Shown piece by piece: positions 8,910-17,452 of a stretch of DNA of 64,000 nucleotides. The stretch is from Thermatribacter velox. GTDB lineage: Bacteria; Atribacterota; Atribacteria; Atribacterales; Thermatribacteraceae. Location: assembly GCF_038396615.1 (NCBI RefSeq), contig NZ_CP121689.1, positions 1,376,001-1,440,000 on the forward strand, in the 5' to 3' direction. The notes under the pieces were generated by a model. It did no database searches. It was given only the letters and a program-made list of their open reading frames with translations, and was not told the DNA's origin. Position 1 is the stretch's first letter. The number at the start of each line of letters is the position of its first letter. The translations under genes and the position numbers were made by a program.

Positions 8910-10258
8910 AAACAGCTCTTCTCTCCTTCCTCCTCACTTTCGTAAAACTCCACCCTTTTACAACCCAGCGATTGTAAGTGGTCAAAAAATTCTGGATAGC
9001 TTATTTTCACACAGTCAACGTCCACGATTTCAACCGCTTCCCTGGCAATCAGACCTGCTACGGCAAAACTCATGGCAATACGATGGTCCCCAAAGCTTTC
9101 CACTCTGCCTCCGTGCAGCGTAACGGGACCCTCAATGATCAGTCCGTCACTGCGCTCCTCTACCTTGGCCCCAAGGGTTTTCAGACCCAGATACATTGCT
9201 CGCAAGCGGTCACATTCTTTTACCCGCAACTCCTCCGCACCGGTTATGAAAGTAACCCCCTGAGCCTGAGTGGCCAGAACCGAAAGGATAGGCACTTCAT
9301 CAATGAGTGAAGGGATGATTTCCTTGCCAATACTGACACCGCGTAAAGAAGAAAAGGCAACTTCCAAATCTCCTCGACGTTCACCGAATTCTTCCTTCAA
9401 ATTGTGGATTTTTACTTGACCACCCATCCGAGAAACGCACTCCAGAAAACCAGACCGGGTGGGGTTGAGCCCTACATCCTGGATGTAGATGCCAGAATCA
9501 GGTACCATCAGCGCCGCTGCGGCCAGAAAAGCAGCAGAGGAAACATCTCCAGGTAGAGAAAAATCTCTGGCTTTTAGCGGTTTAGCAGGAGGATGAATTA
9601 CTACCCGGCCAGGTTCTCGCTCCAAACGAATTCCAAGGTAAGAGAGCATGTTTTCAGTATGGTCTCGGGACGCAAAGGGTTCTCTTACACAGGAGGGGGC
9701 ATCAGCTCCCAGTGCTGCAAGGAGCAGTGCTGACTTTACCTGAGCACTGGCAACGGAAAGGCGGTACTCAAAGGGCGTAAGAGGATATTTGCCCCGAATA
9801 AAAACGGGTAGAAATCGGTTATTGTCACGTCCTCCAATTTGAATGCCGGTAAGAGAAAGAGGCTCAATAACCCTACGCATGGGCCTACGGCGCAAACTTG
9901 CATCACCGGTAATTATGGTGAGCCCCTTTATCCAAGAAGCCACTCCACACAAAAGGCGCGCCGTGGTGCCCGAGTTACCAGCGTAGAGGACGTCTTCAGG
10001 TTCTGTGAGTTCTCTCCAACCACCACTCTCCACAACCACTTTACCCACATCCGGATAGGTTTTAATTCTGACCCCAAATTGACGCAAGCAAGACAGCGTA
10101 GAAAGGCAATCCTCACAAAAAGAAAACCCAGACACTTTCGTGGTTCCCTGGGCCAGGGCAGCCAGAATTGCTGCTCGATGACTCAAGGATTTGTCTCGAG
10201 CGCAAAGAACAGAACCCGTAAGGGGATGGTTCGCTGGATGCACCCGCGCGACTTTCAT
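8906..10258 (-). CDS. aroA: 3-phosphoshikimate 1-carboxyvinyltransferase (EPSP synthase)
   Basis: Sixth step of the shikimate pathway: transfers enolpyruvyl from PEP to shikimate-3-phosphate. The 450-residue protein has the N-terminal DKSLSHRAAILAALAQG motif, with the catalytic Lys and the Arg contacting substrate, GNSGTTARLL near residue 95, LLAALGADA, SSAAFLAAAAL and FGDHRIAMSFAVAGL near the C-terminus. It has a short Glu-rich tail after the last strand. The ATG overlaps the aroH stop as ATGA. Grouping with chorismate mutase suggests co-regulation of the chorismate branch, though chorismate synthase (aroC) is not in this window. Confidence 0.96.
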   Translation of the reverse strand: MKVARVHPANHPLTGSVLCARDKSLSHRAAILAALAQGTTKVSGFSFCEDCLSTLSCLRQFGVRIKTYPDVGKVVVESGGWRELTEPEDVLYAGNSGTTARLLCGVASWIKGLTIITGDASLRRRPMRRVIEPLSLTGIQIGGRDNNRFLPVFIRGKYPLTPFEYRLSVASAQVKSALLLAALGADAPSCVREPFASRDHTENMLSYLGIRLEREPGRVVIHPPAKPLKARDFSLPGDVSSAAFLAAAALMVPDSGIYIQDVGLNPTRSGFLECVSRMGGQVKIHNLKEEFGERRGDLEVAFSSLRGVSIGKEIIPSLIDEVPILSVLATQAQGVTFITGAEELRVKECDRLRAMYLGLKTLGAKVEERSDGLIIEGPVTLHGGRVESFGDHRIAMSFAVAGLIAREAVEIVDVDCVKISYPEFFDHLQSLGCKRVEFYESEEEGEKSCL

Positions 10259-10629
10259 GACTCAACCTCACCTAAAAGATCTCTACGAAGATTTTTTGCT
10301 TCTCCAAGATAAACGTGTCTCACCGTTTCCTGGTCGAAGGGCGTATTGGCCAGTACCATAATCCGTATACATCTTTTCAGTCCACCTGCTACCTGAGCTT
10401 CCTGAGCGCAGAGGATGGGAATATAACGGAACTTTTCCTGCTCCCTTATAGCCTCTGCGGGAAAAACGGACTGGATGTCAGGAGTTAGGGTTATGAAAAC
10501 TGCCGCAATGTCCTCAACGTTGAGTAAGTTCTTTTCCATAATCGCTTCAAAAAGCTCCAGAGTCGCTTTTTTCACCTGAAGCGCCTCATCGCTATCCACA
10601 ACCACGGCTCCTCTTATTCCCCGTATCAA
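10255..10629 (-). CDS. aroH: Chorismate mutase, AroH type
   Basis: Monofunctional trimeric chorismate mutase, converting chorismate to prephenate for Phe and Tyr synthesis. The 124-residue product starts IRGIRGAVVV with the active-site Arg, contains FPAEAIRE, PILCAQE (Cys and Glu of the active site), CIRIMVL (Arg) and ends with VYLGEAKNLRRDL, as in Bacillus AroH. The start is a TTG (10629) with AGGAGG 10 bases upstream; no in-frame ATG exists in front of the conserved residues. It leads directly into aroA with a 4-base overlap. Confidence 0.92.
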   Translation of the reverse strand: MIRGIRGAVVVDSDEALQVKKATLELFEAIMEKNLLNVEDIAAVFITLTPDIQSVFPAEAIREQEKFRYIPILCAQEAQVAGGLKRCIRIMVLANTPFDQETVRHVYLGEAKNLRRDLLGEVES

Positions 10630-10660
10630 TAATACTCGACCTCCTTAAAAGCAGTTACTG

Positions 10661-11191
10661 TCAAAACTCTATACCCTCTCGAGCGGGAATCCCTTTTTGG
10701 AAAGGATGTTTCAAACACTTGACTTCTGAAACCAAGTCCGCTCTTTCAATGAGTTCTGAAGGTGCTTTTCTACCTGTGATCACCACTTCAAGAGATTCCA
10801 CTCTATTTTGCAAAACCTGTTCGAACTCGGGAAAACTCAAAAATTGATACAGGAAAGCATAACAAAATTCGTCCAACACCAGAAGGTCCCATCCTCCCTC
10901 GAGCAAGGCCTTCTTTGCTACTTCCCAACCACATCTGAACTCTTTAAAATCCAGCTCCGAAGGTTCGCGACCTATAAGAAATTCGCCAGAACCAAACTGG
11001 TAGAATTCTACACCGGGAAGACATTGTGTGGAAGCCAGTTCGCCAGTAAAACGCTTTTTAAAAAACTGGAGATAAAGAACCTTCCATCCCCAACCAACTG
11101 CCCGGAGCGCTAACCCCAAGGAAGCCGTGGTTTTACCCTTTCCATCACCTATGTAAAGTTGCACCAGGCCTTTTCCTTCAGGTTTTCTCAC
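10661..11191 (-). CDS. cobO: Cob(I)alamin adenosyltransferase, CobO/BtuR type
   Basis: Transfers adenosyl from ATP to cob(I)alamin to make coenzyme B12. The 176-residue product has the P-loop GDGKGKTTASLGLALRA near the N-terminus, WDLLVLDEF as Walker B, TGRKAPSELIERADLVSEV and the C-terminal KHPFQKGIPAREGIEF, all CobA/CobO hallmarks. The start is GTG 11191 (GAGG 8 bases upstream) and overlaps the rluB end by 14 bases. No other B12 genes are nearby. It stands alone between a pseudouridine synthase and chorismate mutase, so it probably serves salvage and activation of imported corrinoids. Confidence 0.93.
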   Translation of the reverse strand: MRKPEGKGLVQLYIGDGKGKTTASLGLALRAVGWGWKVLYLQFFKKRFTGELASTQCLPGVEFYQFGSGEFLIGREPSELDFKEFRCGWEVAKKALLEGGWDLLVLDEFCYAFLYQFLSFPEFEQVLQNRVESLEVVITGRKAPSELIERADLVSEVKCLKHPFQKGIPAREGIEF

Positions 11192-11933
11192 TGGTTTTTC
11201 CTCGCAGGAGGCTGGTTTTTAAATCTTGCAAGGCTTCTACTTCCTGACTTGTCAAATAACGCCATTTCCCAGGAAGAAGCCGAGAATCCAGAACCACAGG
11301 ACCCATTTTAATTCTAATAAGTCGTAACACTGAATGTCCGATTTCCTCAAAAAGAATTTTCACTTCATGTTTTTTCCCTTCAGTAAGGATTACTTCAACC
11401 AGGCTTAAAGAGGCATTGCTTTCAATCACCAAACCCTCGCGAATCCGGTAGTCCTGGTCATTAAACCTTATACCCCGTTTAAGCGTATCCAACTCTTGCG
11501 GGGTCACTTTGCCTGAAGCATAAACCAGGTACTTTTTCTCGACTTCAAAGCAAGGGTGAGCAAGAACATAAGCAAGCTGGCCGTCGTTGGTGAAAAGTAA
11601 CAAACCTTCGCTGTCCTGGTCCAGACGACCAACCGGGAAGACCCGATCCGGCACATCTCGGAGAAGGTCAGCAACTGTTTTCCTTCCCAGAGGATCAGAA
11701 AGAGTGGTCAGATAACCTCGAGGTTTGTAAAGTTGGAGATAAACATGCTGTTTCCCTGTGCATTCGACCAGCTTACCGTCCACGGTTACGCGGTCTTTCT
11801 CGGTAACCCGGTATCCTGGCGAAAGTACTACTTCACCATTTACCATAACACGACCCTCTTGAATTAAACGATCACATTTTCTTCGCGCAGCAACGCCGGC
11901 TTTAGCCAGAAATTTGTTTAAACGTTCTTCCAT
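11178..11933 (-). CDS. rluB: 23S rRNA pseudouridine synthase, RluB/RsuA family
   Basis: Makes pseudouridine in rRNA. The 251-residue product has an N-terminal S4 RNA-binding domain (ERLNKFLAKAGVAARRKCD, about 3-60) and the catalytic domain with the Asp of PVGRLDQDSEGLLLFTNDG. KKYLVYASG and the later G.KHEVKILFEEIGH motif place it in the RsuA/RluB/E/F group. The frame extends 23 codons upstream, but ATG 11933 has GGGAG 6 bases ahead and starts exactly at the S4 domain, overlapping scpB by 32 bases. The scpA-scpB-rluB order is the widespread one. Confidence 0.94.
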   Translation of the reverse strand: MEERLNKFLAKAGVAARRKCDRLIQEGRVMVNGEVVLSPGYRVTEKDRVTVDGKLVECTGKQHVYLQLYKPRGYLTTLSDPLGRKTVADLLRDVPDRVFPVGRLDQDSEGLLLFTNDGQLAYVLAHPCFEVEKKYLVYASGKVTPQELDTLKRGIRFNDQDYRIREGLVIESNASLSLVEVILTEGKKHEVKILFEEIGHSVLRLIRIKMGPVVLDSRLLPGKWRYLTSQEVEALQDLKTSLLRGKTSEKT

Positions 11934-12465
11934 GTTCGTCTCCCAGCAGGTTATCGCATATTCTACGCCAAGCCTCTTCACTTTCCAATCCAAAAATTTC
12001 ATAAAATTTTTCAGTTACCTGGTACTTGAGAGGAAACTTCTTACCCGCATCTTCGGTGACCACTGAAACCAACCCTTTTTCGAGCAAAGACCGCAGAACG
12101 GTTCCTGAATCAACCCCCCGTTTTAAGTCGATTTCTCCTTTGCTTACTGGTTGATGAAGTGCCACGATTGCCAGCACTTCCAAAGCTGCCCTGGAGAGCT
12201 TACCCTGAGAAACAACCTGCAGCTTTTCTTTTAAAAAAGAGCCAATTTCGGGGCGAACCACCATTTGCCATTTACCGGCTACTTTGCGCACCACAATGGC
12301 GCCTTCGCGCTTCTTCAGTTCCAGATAAAGTTCCTGTAATGCTTTTTCGACCTCTTCGAGAGAGCACCCCAGGACTTCGCATATTTTTTCCGAAGCGAGA
12401 GCGCGCGGAGAAGAAAACAACAGGGCTTCCACCAACTCTTTAGTTTTTAAGTGTTTACCGTTCAT
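11902..12465 (-). CDS. scpB: Segregation and condensation protein B
   Basis: Winged-helix subunit of the SMC-ScpAB complex that organises and segregates chromosomes. The 187-residue product begins KTKELVEALLFSSPRALA and holds the family core LSRAALEVLAIVALHQPVSK near residue 90, followed by IDLKRGVDSGTVLRSLLEKGLV. Its start lies inside the end of scpA (11-base overlap). Length and motifs are normal, which makes the reduced ScpA partner more noticeable. No smc gene is in this window. Confidence 0.94.
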   Translation of the reverse strand: MNGKHLKTKELVEALLFSSPRALASEKICEVLGCSLEEVEKALQELYLELKKREGAIVVRKVAGKWQMVVRPEIGSFLKEKLQVVSQGKLSRAALEVLAIVALHQPVSKGEIDLKRGVDSGTVLRSLLEKGLVSVVTEDAGKKFPLKYQVTEKFYEIFGLESEEAWRRICDNLLGDEHGRTFKQISG

Positions 12466-13060
12466 CCTTGGTACTCAAAACGTAGTCGCCGTTTCTCTCC
12501 CGCAAAAAGAGGACCTTTCTGAAAACGAGGTCCAGAAGAACCAAAAAAGTAGCAATCGCTTCCTTCTTTGAGCGAACATGCTCGAAAAATACCGACCAGG
12601 CATACTCTTTTTTTTCTTGCTTTTTGATGATAGCCAGCACCCTTTGCCTGCATTTTTCAACCAGCGTTGCAAATTGGGCGTCCAACGGTAAGACGTTTTC
12701 CATTTTTTGCGCAGAAAGTAGCGTTTGGCAGAGCTTTAGAAGCTCTGCCAGGTCAAGCTCTTCCAGGTCAGAGTATTTTTTACGCTGTAGCCCACTCCAG
12801 CGCTCTCGCGGTGCCTTAAACAGATTTTCTTCCCTCTCGTACAAAGCAGCGAGAAGCTCGCTTATTTCATCCAACCAGCTTTTTTCCGGATAGGGAGAAG
12901 AATCCAGTGCTGGTTCCGGTTCCTCAATTTCTTCATCGCCAAGAATATCACTGATAGCCTGCTCGATATCAGCAAGCAATTCCTCAACCAGGGTTACCCG
13001 CTCCATAAAGGAAGTCGTTTTTGCAAAGTCAACCTTGCTCCACTTATCGAGCAATTCCAT
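12455..13060 (-). CDS. scpA: Segregation and condensation protein A, N-terminally reduced
   Basis: Kleisin-family bridge of the SMC-ScpAB complex, called mainly from position (directly before scpB) and its C-terminal third. The last about 50 residues (WSVFFEHVRSKKEAIATF and LVLLDLVFRK) match the ScpA winged-helix end that binds SMC heads. The middle is acidic and helical, with a short LVEELLADIEQ-like stretch. At 201 residues it is shorter than the usual 230-260, and the FEGPLDLLL-type N-terminal segment that contacts the SMC neck is not visible. It cannot extend upstream, because trpS occupies that DNA and no start codon is available in frame. It could be a divergent functional ScpA or a decayed one. 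Confidence 0.75.
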   Translation of the reverse strand: MELLDKWSKVDFAKTTSFMERVTLVEELLADIEQAISDILGDEEIEEPEPALDSSPYPEKSWLDEISELLAALYEREENLFKAPRERWSGLQRKKYSDLEELDLAELLKLCQTLLSAQKMENVLPLDAQFATLVEKCRQRVLAIIKKQEKKEYAWSVFFEHVRSKKEAIATFLVLLDLVFRKVLFLRERNGDYVLSTKDER

Positions 13061-14048
13061 AAGAAATTTTCATCGCCTCTCTTACTTCTTCCATCGTTTT
13101 GCGAGCAATCTCTCGAGCTTTTCGGCTTCCCTCAACAAGGATTTCCCGAACTAGCTTTTCCTTCCCCTGGTATCTCGTACGCAGGAAGGTAACCCGATCA
13201 ATAAAGTCGGCAAGTAGCTCGGCCAGCTGCCTTTTACAGGCCACACACCCTAAGGAACCACTACGACAATCCCGCTCAATTTCTTCAGCTTTGGGGTTGG
13301 CTATCGCTTTATGAAAGGTAAACACGTTGCAACGCTCTGGATGTCCCGGGTCATGGCGCCGAATCTTCTCGGGATCCGTGAACATGGCCATTACTTTTTT
13401 CTGGATATCTTCTCTGGTATCGCTTAAGGCGATGTAATTATTCAGGCTTTTGCTCATCTTTCTGCCATCAATTCCCAGAATTCGAGGTGAAGAGGTCAAC
13501 AAAGCTTCTGGTTCGGGAAACACCGAACACTGGTAGAGAAAATTAAAGCGACGGGCAATCTCACGGGTGATTTCGATATGTGGAACCTGGTCTTCACCAA
13601 CCGGAACTCGCGACGCCTTGTATATCAGAATATCTGCTGCCATCAGCACCGGATAACCCAGATGCCCAAAACCCACTGCTTCCTTCAGACCCATATCCTG
13701 CAGTTGCTGCTTCAATACCGGGTTCCTCTCCAACCAGCCCACAGGAGTAATCATGGAAAAAAGTAGGTTTAGTTCGGCGTGTTCCGGAACCAGGGATTGA
13801 ACCATCAATGTGCTTTTTTCGGGGTCCAGCCCTACACTTAACCAGTCAGTGACCATTTCTATCAGGTTTTTTTCTATTTCTTGAGTATTATCGAAAGCGG
13901 TCGTCAAGGCGTGCCAGTCAGCTACGCCAAAGATGCAGTCATATTCATCCTGAAGACGAACCCAGTTTTGTAAAGCGCCAAAGTAGTGGCCCACGTGCAT
14001 CCGACCAGTGGGACGCATGCCGCTGAAAATTTTCTCTTTACTGGTCAC
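13044..14048 (-). CDS. trpS: Tryptophanyl-tRNA synthetase with predicted 4Fe-4S site
   Basis: Charges tRNA-Trp. The 334-residue class I enzyme has HVGH at 18-21 and KMSKS at 197-201. In the anticodon-binding region four cysteines, 240, 261, 268 and 271, are spaced C-x20-C-x6-C-x2-C. Thermotoga maritima TrpRS carries a 4Fe-4S cluster on C-x22-C-x6-C-x2-C, with similar flanking residues (DPG.PE.CNVF, GCV.CK), so the same cluster is predicted here. The start is GTG 14048, overlapping the upstream tRNA nucleotidyltransferase by 11 bases. No T-box leader is present. Confidence 0.96.
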   Translation of the reverse strand: MTSKEKIFSGMRPTGRMHVGHYFGALQNWVRLQDEYDCIFGVADWHALTTAFDNTQEIEKNLIEMVTDWLSVGLDPEKSTLMVQSLVPEHAELNLLFSMITPVGWLERNPVLKQQLQDMGLKEAVGFGHLGYPVLMAADILIYKASRVPVGEDQVPHIEITREIARRFNFLYQCSVFPEPEALLTSSPRILGIDGRKMSKSLNNYIALSDTREDIQKKVMAMFTDPEKIRRHDPGHPERCNVFTFHKAIANPKAEEIERDCRSGSLGCVACKRQLAELLADFIDRVTFLRTRYQGKEKLVREILVEGSRKAREIARKTMEEVREAMKISYGIAR

Positions 14049-16641
14049 TGGCTTTCATCCTTTCCCAAAGTTTTATGGCTAACGCTATTTCTTCTTCACG
14101 ACTATAGACCAGGTTATCAATCCTGGCTTTCTGCAACTCTCGCAAAATTTTAGCATAAATTGGGCCCTGAGGTATGCCCAGTTGTTTAAGGTCAGAGCCG
14201 GTTAGCTCTGGCTTGACAAACCTCCATTTGGTCAGGTAGTTTCTGATTCGTTCCCTTGCCAGGTCCTGATCATGAAATTTGGCCAGAGTAAAATACAGAA
14301 ATTCAAGTGGTATTTCCGAGCACACTTCAAAGACACGCGAGGGAGGGGAGGTTTTCTCTTGCAAGATTCTCTCGAGTACAGTTCGTCTTCCGAGATAGGT
14401 TTTTACTTGAGAATAAAAACGTTTGGATAGGTGGAGGCGCTCCACAAACGCCTCCAAGGAATCAAACTGGATGTCAGAAAGCAGGGGCGTCATTTTCAAG
14501 AGGAAGAAATCCAGTCTTTCCGTAGATGCTTCTTCCTGAATCAGTCTTTCAAGCCTGGGGTAAAGGATATCGTAATCGCTTTTCCAGACACAACCTGGAA
14601 AAAGATATGGAAACATGTCCAGTTGGTACAGGCGCTGTAAATAGGAGTAAAATCCGGGCAGTCGTAAAATGAGCTGGATTTCCTCTTTAAGGCGGTCAGG
14701 CTTAATTTTTGCCAGCAATCCTTCACGAACGGTCTGCTTGAGAAGACTCATGGTGAAGGGTTCGATTTGAAAACCGTACTTCTTTTCAAAGCGGACTGCT
14801 CTTATCGCTCTCGCCGGGTCTTCCACAAAACTGAGTGGATGTAAAACTCGTATGAGTTTTTTCTGTAAATCTTTAAAACCGCCAAAAAAGTCAAAAAGTT
14901 CCCCCCAATCATCGGGGTAGATGCTTATTGCCATGGCGTTAATGGTGAAATCTCTTCTGAAAAGGTCACGTCGCAGATTGCTGTGCTCTACCTGAGGAGG
15001 TGCACCGGGATAGGCATAGAATTCCTGTCTGGCCGAAGCAAAGTCTATTCTTCTTTTTCGCTCACCCACGAAAAGAGAAGCAGTACCAAAGGGTTGATAG
15101 GTGACCAATTTTGCTTCCAGTTTCTGAGCCACGAAACTGGCAAACTCAATAGCATCGCCTTCGACTACCAGGTCCAGGTCGTAGTTGGGAAAGCCCAGGA
15201 TAAGGTCTCTAACTACTCCACCAACCAGGTAAACCCTGGTGCGCTTCCTCTTGGCCAGTTCCGAGATAAGCTGGATATACTGAAGGTCCTCACGGTTAAA
15301 ATGAGTAAAGATTTTTTCGGCAAAGTTAACGCGCTTCAAGCTCCGTATTTCCAGGTTTTGTCTTTGGTGTAAGCCTCTCAAAAGGTCACTTCGGGTTATA
15401 ATGCCCAGGACCAAACCATTTCTGGTGACCGGTACTCGGCCAATGTCCTGCTCTACCATGAGCTGCCACACTTTGAAAATAGAATCTTCAGGCTCAACGC
15501 TTATCACCTGAGGGTTCATGAAGCTTTTAACCGGAGCGTTGTGGAGCCCATGACTTATTGCCTTTTCCACGTCTTTGCGCGAAATAAGTCCCACCAGCTT
15601 GTTATCTTCAACCACCGGCAGGCCTGAAAAACCAAAGCGCATCATAGTAGAAAATGCTTCCTCCACAGTGGTCGATGGAGAAACCACTTTTACTGGATGA
15701 GACATGATTTCTCTGGCTTTCACCAGGCGAACACAGCGTTGCATGCCTTCTTCGATTTTTTGTCGAACCTCGGAAAACGACATTCCCTTTACGCTGCAGG
15801 AAGCTGCACTGCGGTGTCCTCCACCTCCCAGTTCCTGTAACACACAATTTAAGTCAATCTCTTCAATCCTGCTACGGGCAATGACGTAAGTCTTTTCTTC
15901 CATGGCAAAGAGGGCAAAGAGAACATCTATTTCCTCAAGGTCCATGAGTTTGTGGACCAGAAAAGAAACTCCTTCCACGTACTCTGGGGGCTTCACCTGG
16001 GTGAAGTGAACCACGCAACCTGCAATTTCTCTGGTTTCCAGAGAGTCTATCATATCCTTTAAAATACGACGTTGAATAGAAGTAAGCTGGATACGTGTGA
16101 AGCGGGGGATGAAAGAAAGCAATGCTCCTTTTTGGAGCAAAAAAGAAGCAGCCTCCAGGTCCTGAAAAGTAGTGGTGGAAAAAGTAAAAAAACCCGTATC
16201 CTCGTAGATGCCCAGAGCAAGCAAAGTGGCCTCCAGGGAATTAATTTCTATCTTTTGTTCTTGCAAAAGCTCAACCATGATGGTCGAACAAGCTCCCCGC
16301 TTGAGTAAAAGCTCTTTCTCACTTCTTTTCTCCTGGTCATCGGTTAAATGATGGTCGATGATGTAGTAGTCCACCTTACCCTCTTTGATAAGCAAGCCTG
16401 CTTTGCCCACTCGCTCCACGAAAGAGGTGTCCACCACAAAAACCTTCTTCACCTCTTCCCAAAACACTTCTTTCTCTTTCAAAAAATCAAAAAACTGCCC
16501 ATAAAGAGAAAGAAAGCGCCTCAGATTGCGGTTTACGCTACCTCCCAGAACTATCTGGGTAGAAGGAAAAAGACGGGTCACAGCATACATAGACGCAAAA
16601 GCGTCAAAGTCAGTTCCCTCATGGGCTACTACAATTTGCAC
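14038..16641 (-). CDS. cca: tRNA nucleotidyltransferase fused to DHH and CBS domains
   Basis: Adds or repairs the 3-prime CCA end of tRNA, or part of it. The 867-residue multidomain protein has, in order: a DHH phosphoesterase domain (DFDA at 11-14, DHH at 96-98), DHHA1 (GGGGHRSAAS at 272-281), two CBS repeats (about 310-425), then the class II nucleotidyltransferase head with GGVVRD at 474-479 and catalytic DLD at 488-490, and a helical tRNA-binding tail. The start is GTG 16641 with GGAGGAG 7 bases upstream; the open frame begins 36 codons earlier without support. This architecture is known from Aquifex, Deinococcus and others, where some members add only A or only CC. The DHH part may be an exonuclease; which nucleotides it adds is not decidable here. 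Confidence 0.92.
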   Translation of the reverse strand: MQIVVAHEGTDFDAFASMYAVTRLFPSTQIVLGGSVNRNLRRFLSLYGQFFDFLKEKEVFWEEVKKVFVVDTSFVERVGKAGLLIKEGKVDYYIIDHHLTDDQEKRSEKELLLKRGACSTIMVELLQEQKIEINSLEATLLALGIYEDTGFFTFSTTTFQDLEAASFLLQKGALLSFIPRFTRIQLTSIQRRILKDMIDSLETREIAGCVVHFTQVKPPEYVEGVSFLVHKLMDLEEIDVLFALFAMEEKTYVIARSRIEEIDLNCVLQELGGGGHRSAASCSVKGMSFSEVRQKIEEGMQRCVRLVKAREIMSHPVKVVSPSTTVEEAFSTMMRFGFSGLPVVEDNKLVGLISRKDVEKAISHGLHNAPVKSFMNPQVISVEPEDSIFKVWQLMVEQDIGRVPVTRNGLVLGIITRSDLLRGLHQRQNLEIRSLKRVNFAEKIFTHFNREDLQYIQLISELAKRKRTRVYLVGGVVRDLILGFPNYDLDLVVEGDAIEFASFVAQKLEAKLVTYQPFGTASLFVGERKRRIDFASARQEFYAYPGAPPQVEHSNLRRDLFRRDFTINAMAISIYPDDWGELFDFFGGFKDLQKKLIRVLHPLSFVEDPARAIRAVRFEKKYGFQIEPFTMSLLKQTVREGLLAKIKPDRLKEEIQLILRLPGFYSYLQRLYQLDMFPYLFPGCVWKSDYDILYPRLERLIQEEASTERLDFFLLKMTPLLSDIQFDSLEAFVERLHLSKRFYSQVKTYLGRRTVLERILQEKTSPPSRVFEVCSEIPLEFLYFTLAKFHDQDLARERIRNYLTKWRFVKPELTGSDLKQLGIPQGPIYAKILRELQKARIDNLVYSREEEIALAIKLWERMKASDQ

Positions 16642-17452
16642 CGTATAACTCCTCCACAAAACACTGAAAAAGCTTTTGCAGATTCTCTTCCTGCTGAGCA
16701 ACAACCCGTAAAACTTCGGCGTGAGAAAGCGGTTTCCCGGAAATACCACTCCCCCAGTTGGTTACCAACGAAATCCCAGCGACCTTCATGCCCAGCTCAC
16801 AGGCCAATTTTACCTCCTTTACGGTGGACATACCCACCACATCAGCACCGATTTTCCTCAACATCCGGATTTCCTGGGGTGTTTCGTAAGTAGGTCCCAG
16901 CACACCCACGTAAATACCTTTCCAGGCCTTAATCCTTTTCTCACAAGCCAGCTCAAAAAGCAAGGAGCTTAGAAAGCTATCGTAGGAAGGACGTAAGCTA
17001 CAGGGAAAATCTGGAAAGAAGGTAAAATCAATCTGGTCTTGAATTATCACCAGCGTTCCAGGCTCAATAGACCTTCTCAGGCTTCCTGCAGCGTTGGTCA
17101 AAATCAGCGTCGAAACCCCCGCCAGAGCAGAAAAAAGCACCGGGAAAGCCACTTCCCAGGGGCTGTAGCCCTGATAGAGATGCAATCTTCCCATAAAAAA
17201 CAAGATTCCCCTACCCTTCCACTGGCCCATCACAATTCTGTAGCGATGCCCGGGTATGGCATCTGGGAGGGCAAAAAACTCTCGATAGTCGAATTCCTGC
17301 ACCACCTCTATTTCCCACAAGACACGGTCCCATCCCGAACCGAGAACAAAAGTCATTGTGGGAACCATTTTCAAGTGGGCAGCGAAAAACTCGGCAGCAA
17401 GACGAATGTTTTCAGGACAAAATTTCTGAAGCAAAGCTTGTGCCAGGTCCAT
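16619..17452 (-). CDS. pnp: Purine nucleoside phosphorylase
   Basis: Phosphorolysis of purine nucleosides to base plus ribose-1-phosphate. The 277-residue trimeric-type enzyme shows the phosphate loop VLGSGW, GRLHLYQGYSPWEVAFP, LTNAAGSL, GPTYETPQEIRMLRKIGAD and VGMSTVKEV, all typical of the PNP/MTAP family. The last fits nucleoside rather than methylthioadenosine preference. The ATG start lies 41 bases inside the end of deoB. Together with deoB, which converts the ribose-1-phosphate product to ribose-5-phosphate, it forms a nucleoside salvage pair. Confidence 0.92.
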   Translation of the reverse strand: MDLAQALLQKFCPENIRLAAEFFAAHLKMVPTMTFVLGSGWDRVLWEIEVVQEFDYREFFALPDAIPGHRYRIVMGQWKGRGILFFMGRLHLYQGYSPWEVAFPVLFSALAGVSTLILTNAAGSLRRSIEPGTLVIIQDQIDFTFFPDFPCSLRPSYDSFLSSLLFELACEKRIKAWKGIYVGVLGPTYETPQEIRMLRKIGADVVGMSTVKEVKLACELGMKVAGISLVTNWGSGISGKPLSHAEVLRVVAQQEENLQKLFQCFVEELYGANCSSP

